A stretch of 64,000 bases of DNA from positions 1 through 64,000 of the forward strand of contig CANJLG010000009.1 in assembly GCA_947475095.1 (NCBI GenBank), read 5' to 3'. The DNA is from Flavobacteriales bacterium (GTDB taxonomy: Bacteria; Bacteroidota; Bacteroidia; Flavobacteriales_D; Crocinitomicaceae). The notes below the pieces were generated by a model that was not told where the DNA came from, made no database searches, and was given only the letters and a program-made list of their open reading frames with translations. The position numbers and the translations under genes were made by a program. Below are positions 48,342 through 55,605 of this stretch, piece by piece (position 1 is the first letter of the stretch; each line of letters opens with the position of its first letter).

Positions 48342-49720
48342 CAGATTTTAAAGCAGAAAATTGGCGTTCTAATTCAAGGCCAGCGAATTATTGGCACAAT
48401 GCAGGAGAGAAAATCCAATGTGATTTATGCCCGCGACATTGTGAGTTAAAACCTGGTCAAAAAGGGTTTTGTCAAGTCAGGGGAAATGTGGAAGGCGAAA
48501 TGCACACATTTAACTATGGTATCTCAGTTCAAGCAACTATTGAAAATATTGAGACAGAAGCAGTGAATCATTATCGACCGGGCTCAAAAATACTGAGCAT
48601 GGGAAATGTTGGCTGTATGATGGCTTGTTCGTATTGTCAAAATTGGCAAACGTCGCAGGTGAAATTCTTGAATGATAAAAACGTTCATCATTATACACCT
48701 CAGGATGTTATTGATTTGGCTATTGAAAATGGAATTGAGATAATTTCATGGACGTATAATGACCCTGTTGTATGGCAAGAATTTGTTGTAGATACCTCTA
48801 GGCTGGCTCATGCGAACGGAATTAAAACCTTGTATAAGTCTGCTCTTTATATTGAGGAAGAGCCTTTAAAAGAGTTAATTGAAGTCATCGATATCTTCAG
48901 CGTATCCCTGAAAGGTATGGATCCTGAAATGTATAAAAAACAAACAAAAGGAGAATTACAGCCCGTTTTGGACAGGATTAAGTTAATTGGTCAAACGGAT
49001 CGACACCTTGAAATCAGTCAACTTGTTGTAACTGATCTGAATGACGATGGAGAAGACGCAGCAAAAACAGCCATCTGGATGAAAGAAAATTTAGGGACCC
49101 ATATACCTCTTCATTTGGTGGCATATCACCCGGCTTTTAGATATACAAAAGAAAGAACAAGCATTGAAACATTGCTTAAATTAAGAGAAATTGTTCTCGA
49201 AATTGGCTTGGAGTATTGCTACTTAGGAAACGTTTATGCCGATAATGTAAGTAATACGAACTGCAAGTCATGTAATGAGAAGCTAGTACAACGTTTTGGA
49301 TTGTCAGTTGAGGTAAAAGCAATTGATAACAACGGAAATTGCAGTAATTGTGGAACGAAAACTCCGATTATTGAACCAAAAATGGGTGTGTCAAAGAAAA
49401 TAGAAGTTCCTAATTTTCAGCCAAAACGATCACTTACTTTTGATTGGAAAAAAGAAGCTGTGAACAGCTTGCACATTATTGTTGATGATAAGCATAAAGA
49501 TGCATTTTTAAGAATAGAAAGACTACCAGTTGGAGAAGTGGAATTTTTAAAAATTACGGCTGGTTTGGAAAGATTAATACTTTCTAAAAGTAATGCTCAA
49601 GAATTATTACTATCAGTTCAAATAGATATAGATGTTGAATTAGATTTTTTACCCGTATTGGATAGAGCGCATTTCCCAGTGAAAAATGCCTCTACATCAT
49701 CAGATAAGTACTTGAATTAA
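48338..49720 (+). CDS. AmmeMemoRadiSam-type radical SAM enzyme with extra C-terminal domain
   Basis: CDLCPRHCELKPGQKGFCQVRGN, radical SAM CMMACSYC, zinc-ribbon CKSC...CSNC, plus about 110 aa C-terminal extension. Confidence 0.88.
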   Translation: MTDFKAENWRSNSRPANYWHNAGEKIQCDLCPRHCELKPGQKGFCQVRGNVEGEMHTFNYGISVQATIENIETEAVNHYRPGSKILSMGNVGCMMACSYCQNWQTSQVKFLNDKNVHHYTPQDVIDLAIENGIEIISWTYNDPVVWQEFVVDTSRLAHANGIKTLYKSALYIEEEPLKELIEVIDIFSVSLKGMDPEMYKKQTKGELQPVLDRIKLIGQTDRHLEISQLVVTDLNDDGEDAAKTAIWMKENLGTHIPLHLVAYHPAFRYTKERTSIETLLKLREIVLEIGLEYCYLGNVYADNVSNTNCKSCNEKLVQRFGLSVEVKAIDNNGNCSNCGTKTPIIEPKMGVSKKIEVPNFQPKRSLTFDWKKEAVNSLHIIVDDKHKDAFLRIERLPVGEVEFLKITAGLERLILSKSNAQELLLSVQIDIDVELDFLPVLDRAHFPVKNASTSSDKYLN

Positions 49721-49721
49721 T

Positions 49722-50834
49722 ATGAAGAACAAAACTATTTCAACGCATACTCGGGCAGATGTAACCAAGGCTTTCCCTGCTGCGACTCCTATTTATCAAA
49801 ATTCCGCATTTGAGTCACAATCAGATTATTTTTATTCAAGACTTAATAACCCTAATGTTGCCGAATTAGAGGATGCAATTCGCGTATTGGAAGATACAGA
49901 TTACGGTCTAGCAACAACTACGGGAATGTCGGCCATTCAATTGACACTTTCACTTTTAAAGCCTGGTCAGCGTATTCTTGTCAACAAACATGTTTATGGC
50001 TGTTCGTTTAAATTAATTCAGTGGTACACTGAACATTATGGACTAGAGCTTGTGGTGACTGATTTAAGTTTAGAATCAATTGATGAAAAATTAAAAGAAA
50101 TGGATATGGTTTTCTTCGAAACACCTACGAATCCATTTTTATTTACAATTGATATTGCTAAGGTTTCGAAACACTTTAAAGCGTTAAAATCCACTTGTTT
50201 GTTAGTTATTGATAATACTTGGGCAACACCTCTTTATCAAAGTCCTTGTTCTTTTGGCGGTGATATTTCGTTGCATAGCGCAACAAAATATATTTCAGGT
50301 CATAGCGATGTAATGGGAGGGATTCTTTTAACAAATAGAAAGGACTTAGCTGATGAATTGAGGTCGAGACGATTCTATACTGGGGCAAATTTAGACCCAA
50401 ATAGTGCATGGTTACTGAGAAGAAGCTTGCATACACTTGATGTTAGATTGGAAAGACAGGCTATTAATACAAAGCGTTTGGTGGATTATTTGGAAACGAA
50501 AAATGAAGTCAAAAAGGTGTATTACCCAAAGGTGGATGGTAAACAGTTGACGAATTATGCAACGCTTATTTTTATAGATCTGGATTCAAACATTATTGAT
50601 AATTATGGCCAATTTTGTTCGCACTTAAAACTTTTTAGTACCGGAACCGGAATGGCTTGTGTGACTTCAATGATTGCTCAACCTTATACTGGTAGTCACG
50701 CCTCCATGGATAATTGTGAGAAAGAGGACATGGGTTTAGATAAATCGACAATTAGGTTAAGTTTTGGGATGGAGGATCCTGAAGATTTGATGAACGATTT
50801 GGAGAATGCTTTTCAACAGATGAAAGGGAAGTAA
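49722..50834 (+). CDS. Cys/Met metabolism PLP-dependent enzyme (cystathionine gamma-synthase/lyase fold)
   Basis: PIYQNSAFESQSDYFYSRLNNPNVAELE, PLP Lys motif HSATKYISGHSDVMGG. Confidence 0.93.
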   Translation: MKNKTISTHTRADVTKAFPAATPIYQNSAFESQSDYFYSRLNNPNVAELEDAIRVLEDTDYGLATTTGMSAIQLTLSLLKPGQRILVNKHVYGCSFKLIQWYTEHYGLELVVTDLSLESIDEKLKEMDMVFFETPTNPFLFTIDIAKVSKHFKALKSTCLLVIDNTWATPLYQSPCSFGGDISLHSATKYISGHSDVMGGILLTNRKDLADELRSRRFYTGANLDPNSAWLLRRSLHTLDVRLERQAINTKRLVDYLETKNEVKKVYYPKVDGKQLTNYATLIFIDLDSNIIDNYGQFCSHLKLFSTGTGMACVTSMIAQPYTGSHASMDNCEKEDMGLDKSTIRLSFGMEDPEDLMNDLENAFQQMKGK

Positions 50835-50850
50835 AACCTATTTTCTGGAA

Positions 50851-52341
50851 TTACTCTTTAAGAATGAGACCCTTCGAATTAGCATTTTTTAGCCGAATAT
50901 GATTGTATTGCTCATTAGTATCTTGTCTGAAGCTCAATTTTTCAATGGTTCCCATGGTAATCTGTTTTGAATAATTAGCATTTGATTTTTCTAAATAGTC
51001 ATTGAGTAAAGCAATTTTAGATGCTAGTTGGCCATCTGACGAGCATAGTGTAAGGCCATTACCCTTATTATTTAATACAAAATAAAGTCTTGATAGATCA
51101 TCTATATTCGCCTTGTCTAAAGCAGCGTAAAGTTCCTTTTCTTCAATATTAGCCCAGCCTAAGCTTATTTCAGAGTTCGCTCGAGAGTGAAAACAAATTT
51201 TTGCCATCCTACCTTCGTACCCTGAACACTCAACAAGGTCATACGTACGATAACGACAAAATCCTATCGAATTAGTGATGACTATTTCATAAATCCCTCC
51301 AATTTTCAATTCCCACGGCCATAAGTAACGATTATTCTTTTCGTCATAGAATTCTAAAATCCCACCAAAAGGATTTACCGGGCCACCAACACCCTCTATT
51401 CCAGGGATATTAAAATGACCTTCTACAGCGTTGTAAGTCAAATCGACAAAAGTAATAGACCCAAAATCAAATTGACTTTTTAGATCTTTTAATTGACGCT
51501 GACAAACTTCGCCAGATTTCCAACATGAAATAAATTTTAAAGAAGGCCATACTTCACTGATCTGGTGAATTGGATTTTGAAGAATTTTTAATAAGAATTG
51601 AATTCGTTTTTCATCTACTTTATGCGTAATAATTGAAGGCCAATCTCGCTTTTCTAGATGTGCTAGAATATTCAAGCGTTCTAAGTTGATTTGCTTGAAA
51701 AAATGCGTTAATCGAGTTGGGATGGAAGTACTAATGCCCGAAATATCACTCAGTAATGCTGACAATAAATGCCATTCATTGAATAGAGATTCCTCCTTAT
51801 ACAGTTCCTTTGGAAAAACAAATTTCTTCTTTACCCAATTGGGCATTTTCGAGTAATAATAATAGCCCACCTGACCAATTGGTAATTCTGGGGCAATTTC
51901 TTGCGTTTGACCCGGCATAACAAAAATGATTTCTGGAGCTCCTGAATAAACACCAAAAGCTTTTATAAGTTGAGCAGGTTGAAATGCCGCTCCCTCCATA
52001 CGAGATTTAATAAAGCTATCCGAAATTGGGATAATTTTTGGAAGGCCAGTGGAGCCAGTGGAGCAACACCAGAATTCTATTTTTTCATCAATTAACGAGT
52101 TTATTTTAGTCCTTAAACTCTGTTTAAAGACATCGTGGTAGTCATTGTAATTGGTAATCGGAAGTTGACGTAAGGTATTAATATCATCCGTTTTTGCTAG
52201 TTGATTTTGAAGAGGGTGTTTTGGAGCATTCATCAAGTTATTCCACGTGATAGCGTAATGCTTTTCGGGAAATAGAAGGGCTTTTTTCAAGCGTTTAAGC
52301 TGAAAATCGGCCCATTTATTAAAAATCCACCTTTTAATCAT
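50851..52341 (-). CDS. GH3-like acyl-adenylate-forming / amido synthetase family protein
   Basis: CSTGSTGLPKIIPISDSF P-loop; YNAVEGHFNIPG; GGIYEIVITNSIGFCRYRTYDLVEC; FHSRANSEISLGWANIEEKEL, the GH3-type layout. Confidence 0.8.
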   Translation of the reverse strand: MIKRWIFNKWADFQLKRLKKALLFPEKHYAITWNNLMNAPKHPLQNQLAKTDDINTLRQLPITNYNDYHDVFKQSLRTKINSLIDEKIEFWCCSTGSTGLPKIIPISDSFIKSRMEGAAFQPAQLIKAFGVYSGAPEIIFVMPGQTQEIAPELPIGQVGYYYYSKMPNWVKKKFVFPKELYKEESLFNEWHLLSALLSDISGISTSIPTRLTHFFKQINLERLNILAHLEKRDWPSIITHKVDEKRIQFLLKILQNPIHQISEVWPSLKFISCWKSGEVCQRQLKDLKSQFDFGSITFVDLTYNAVEGHFNIPGIEGVGGPVNPFGGILEFYDEKNNRYLWPWELKIGGIYEIVITNSIGFCRYRTYDLVECSGYEGRMAKICFHSRANSEISLGWANIEEKELYAALDKANIDDLSRLYFVLNNKGNGLTLCSSDGQLASKIALLNDYLEKSNANYSKQITMGTIEKLSFRQDTNEQYNHIRLKNANSKGLILKE

Positions 52342-52539
52342 TTCAATAGCTATTTTTTTATAGGATGAATCTATTTCACAAATTTACGATTAATCTAAGA
52401 TGGCAAGAACACCTTAGAAACATCACTGAAAAATAAAGAAAATTATATTATACTCCCCAAATCCAGACCACTGATTTTGCAAAAGTAAGTTACTGTTTTA
52501 GTTTCTTATTGGCAGGGAATGGTTAATTATTAAAGATGT

Positions 52540-52883
52540 ATAAAGCCTCACTCGGCATAAACTCCGAATAGTCTAACAAGACTTCTCACAAAAAACATTT
52601 TAAACAAAAAATGTCTCTCTTTCGAGAAGCATTTTAATCGTGGAGTCGGAGGGGTTTACCGAAAGTTATTTTCTACGGTCATTCTTCACTTGAAAATATA
52701 CATCGGCATAAACTTCTCACCCTAATTAAAATCGTTTGAAACAAAAAAATCCCCAACTTTTGTTGAGGATTTAATTCGTGGAGTCGGAGGGGTTTATCTC
52801 GACTCAGCAAACGCCTCGCTCGATATAAACTTCTCACCCAAAACGATATAAAATAAAAAATCCCCAACTTTCGTTGAGGATTT
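52540..52883 (-). repeat. Tandem ssrA 3'-end/terminator repeat units downstream of ssrA
   Basis: cgtggagtcggaggggtt at 52639, 52777 and (within ssrA) 52888; hairpins at about 52606-52635, 52742-52771, 52855-52883. Confidence 0.85.
52855..52883 (-). terminator. ssrA terminator
   Basis: Minus strand AAATCCTCAAC-GAAA-GTTGGGGATTTTTT. Confidence 0.8.
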
Positions 52884-52889
52884 AATTCG

Positions 52890-53289
52890 TGGAGTCGGAG
52901 GGGTTCGAACCCTCGTCCAAACGACGAATATTCCAGCTTTCTACATGCTTATTTCTTGATTGGTTTTCGATTGTGAGACGGACAAGAACACCCAAACTCA
53001 CAACTTAGCTTCTAAAGTTTCGCAAGCGCTTAGAAACATCGCGAATGCTAGCCTGATGGGATGAACTTCCGATTGGTAAATCTAACAGGCAGAAATCTAC
53101 CGGAAGTACTCGTCCAACCTACTAAACTTCGATCGGATAAAGCCAACTAACTATCAGTTAATTAAGCAGCAAGTGCGTATGACGTATTGTCAATTATTGT
53201 TCGCAAAAAGATATTTAAGAGGTTCCTTGCAACCCTCTGCATGCTGACACTTGACTACCGCTATCGCTGTCAAATCCAATGTCGACCCC
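52890..53289 (-). ncRNA. ssrA: Transfer-messenger RNA (tmRNA)
   Basis: Minus strand 5' GGGGTCGACATTGGATTTGACAGC; tag frame GAC AAT ACG TCA TAC GCA CTT GCT GCT TAA (DNTSYALAA*); 3' GACGAGGGTTCGAACCCCTCCGACTCCA; 5' GGGGTCG pairs with 3' CGACTCC. Confidence 0.96.
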
Positions 53290-53352
53290 AAAGAACTAAG
53301 TCACAAAGGTAAGTAATGTTACACGTATTCAATTAACTATTTAATTTCTGGG

Positions 53353-53381
53353 CAAAAAAAAAGTGAGCAACGCCCACTTTC
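53353..53381 (-). terminator. Rho-independent terminator of DUF2795 gene
   Basis: Minus strand AAAGTGGGCGTTGCTCACTTTTTTTTT. Confidence 0.7.
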
Positions 53382-53403
53382 CTATAACAATGCTTCTTAC
53401 TTT

Positions 53404-53658
53404 TTAATATTCATCCTCGTTAAACAAGAAATCTTCTCTAGAAGGATAATCTGGCCAAATTTCTTCAATACTTTCATAAATGTCACCCTCGTCCTCTAAA
53501 TCTTGAAGATTTTCTACCACTTCAAGTGGTGAACCATTACGTATCGCGAAATCAATTAATTCATCTTTTGATGCAGGCCATGGCGCATCTTCTAAATATG
53601 AGGCTAATTCAAGTGTCCAGTACATAATGTCAGGTGTTAAAATTGTAAGTTTCGGCAA
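53404..53658 (-). CDS. DUF2795 domain protein
   Basis: WTLELASYLEDAPWPASKDELIDFAIRNGSPLEVVENLQDLEDEGDIYESIEEIWPDYPSREDFLFNEDEY. Confidence 0.85.
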   Translation of the reverse strand: MPKLTILTPDIMYWTLELASYLEDAPWPASKDELIDFAIRNGSPLEVVENLQDLEDEGDIYESIEEIWPDYPSREDFLFNEDEY

Positions 53659-53730
53659 AAGTAACCTTTATTTTTAATTATGCAATTAATCGAAAATAAA
53701 CTTTTTGTTTATTTTTATTTTGGACTAATA

Positions 53731-54279
53731 TTAATGCTTTGGAATCCATTTAACTTCAACTATTCCAATGTCTTGCCCTAGTTTTCTACCTAAGACAAAT
53801 AAGTAATCACTTAGACGATTCATATAGGATAAAATCAAAGGGTCTACGACAGAGTTTTGCGCTAAAGTAACCACATTTCGCTCAGCCCTTCTGCACACAC
53901 ATCGCGCAATATGACAGATAGAAACGATGGAGTGGCCACCGGGAAGAATAAAATGCTTCATTTCCGGCAACACTTCTTCCATTTGATCCATCCAATCTTC
54001 AAGAACTACGATGTCTTCTGCATTAATTTCAGGTAGTTTCATCGTTGAATGTTCCGGATCAGCGGCAAGGCAAGAACCCATCGTAAACAATCGATCTTGA
54101 ATGATTAACAATTGTTGAATATAAACTTCATTAATGGATTGATCTCTCAATAATCCAATGTGCGCGTTCAATTCATCTAAGGTGCCATAGGCTTCAATGC
54201 GTAAATGACTTTTAAGCACTTTCGTGCCTCCAATTAGTCCTGTTTGACCGCCATCACCTTTCTTGGTATATATTTTCAT
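53731..54279 (-). CDS. Cob(I)alamin adenosyltransferase (PduO-type)
   Basis: MKIYTKKGDGGQTGLIGGTKVLKSHLRIEAYGTLDELNAHIG; ARCVCRRAERNVV. Confidence 0.95.
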   Translation of the reverse strand: MKIYTKKGDGGQTGLIGGTKVLKSHLRIEAYGTLDELNAHIGLLRDQSINEVYIQQLLIIQDRLFTMGSCLAADPEHSTMKLPEINAEDIVVLEDWMDQMEEVLPEMKHFILPGGHSIVSICHIARCVCRRAERNVVTLAQNSVVDPLILSYMNRLSDYLFVLGRKLGQDIGIVEVKWIPKH

Positions 54280-54280
54280 A

Positions 54281-55498
54281 CTATAAGTCTAAGAGTACTT
54301 CTTCAATTGATTTATCTTCTTCACAAAGCGTTAAAATTCGCTGAATCACTTCGTCCATCAAGGAGTCAGGGCAAGAAGCACCTGAGGTAAGCGCGATGTT
54401 TATATGCGGTAAATCGGGCAAAAATGAGGGCCGCTGCTCCACAAATTTCTGATGGATATTAAAACTATGGATTTCATTTTTTGAAATGATTTCGCTTTCG
54501 TCTTTGATAAAATAGGTGGGAAATTTTGATTCTAATATTTCTACCAAATGAGTTGTATTAGAGCTATTGTAGCCTCCAATTACAATGGCTAAATCATACT
54601 CATTATCCATTAATGAAAGGGTAGAGGTTTGATTATCGTTTGTGGCATAACAAAGTGTATCCCGCGTGTCTGCCATGTGATTTTTGATATTTTCGGCTCC
54701 AAATTTTTCAATTAATACAGAACGAAGATAAGCAGTGATTGACTCTGTTTCAGTGGCAAGCATGGTCGTTTGGTTAACGACACCAATTCTTACTAAATCA
54801 AGTTCAGGATTAAAATTCGCTGTATATTTTCCTTCAAAATAAGGATAGAAATTGGCTTGATCAATATCTCCAGATATTATTTTCCCTAAATAAACAGCTT
54901 CCTCCATGTCTTTAATGACAAGAGATGGTGAAATAGCTGCACTCCGAGAAAAAGTGGCTCTGGTTTCTTCATGTTCGGCTTTACCGTGGATAATTATGGT
55001 ATGTCCTTGTGATCCCAATTTCCCAGAACGGTTCCATACTTTCTCTACAAAAGGGCAAGTTGTATTGTATGCTTGAATATCACATCCAATAATTTTCAGG
55101 CGATCTTCAATGTCTAAGGTTGTTCCAAAGGCAGGAATGATAACGATGTCTTCCGCCTTCAATGACTCAAAACTTATTAATTGTTTCCCATCCGTATCTT
55201 GTAAAAAAGCAATGCCGATTTTAGTTAAATCATCATTAACCGCAGGATTGTGAATCATTTGGCTAAGCAAGTAAATTCGTTTCTCGGGATTCTCTTTTAT
55301 CGCTCTATAAGCAATTTCAATGGCATTTTCGACACCGTAGCAAAATCCAAAATGACGCGCCAAATGAAACGTAATCTTGTTAAAATGAAGAACTGATGGC
55401 GAAAAATCTTGTTTTCTCGGATCTTGTATTTTACGCTTAGCTTTTACGCGACTAATGATAGGTGAACGATAAAAAGAAGGTACATCAAATTTTTTCAT
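54281..55498 (-). CDS. ispH: 4-hydroxy-3-methylbut-2-enyl diphosphate reductase
   Basis: HFGFCYGVENAIEIAY, NTTCPFVEKVW, IIHGKAEHEET, VIGGYNSSNT, LTSGASCPDSLMDEV. Confidence 0.95.
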   Translation of the reverse strand: MKKFDVPSFYRSPIISRVKAKRKIQDPRKQDFSPSVLHFNKITFHLARHFGFCYGVENAIEIAYRAIKENPEKRIYLLSQMIHNPAVNDDLTKIGIAFLQDTDGKQLISFESLKAEDIVIIPAFGTTLDIEDRLKIIGCDIQAYNTTCPFVEKVWNRSGKLGSQGHTIIIHGKAEHEETRATFSRSAAISPSLVIKDMEEAVYLGKIISGDIDQANFYPYFEGKYTANFNPELDLVRIGVVNQTTMLATETESITAYLRSVLIEKFGAENIKNHMADTRDTLCYATNDNQTSTLSLMDNEYDLAIVIGGYNSSNTTHLVEILESKFPTYFIKDESEIISKNEIHSFNIHQKFVEQRPSFLPDLPHINIALTSGASCPDSLMDEVIQRILTLCEEDKSIEEVLLDL

Positions 55499-55553
55499 AC
55501 TAAGGCCTTAACCAATTAAGCGTAACAATGTTCACAGTCGAGCAAAGATAAAA

Positions 55554-55590
55554 AAGAAAAGGCTACCAAATGAAATGATAGCCTTTTCTT
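55554..55590 (-). terminator. Rho-independent terminator of DUF4139 gene
   Basis: AAGAAAAGGCTA...TAGCCTTTTCTT followed by a T run on the minus strand. Confidence 0.75.
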
Positions 55591-55605
55591 ACTAAATTGA
55601 ATTAT

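Noticed and set aside
52679-52867. 62-aa ORF in the ssrA-downstream repeats
   Set aside because: Chance ORF crossing tandem repeat and terminator sequences; not conserved between copies.
52540-52883. Repeats next to ssrA considered as a CRISPR array
   Set aside because: Units share ssrA-tail and terminator sequence, spacing is irregular and 'spacers' are themselves conserved; no cas genes.
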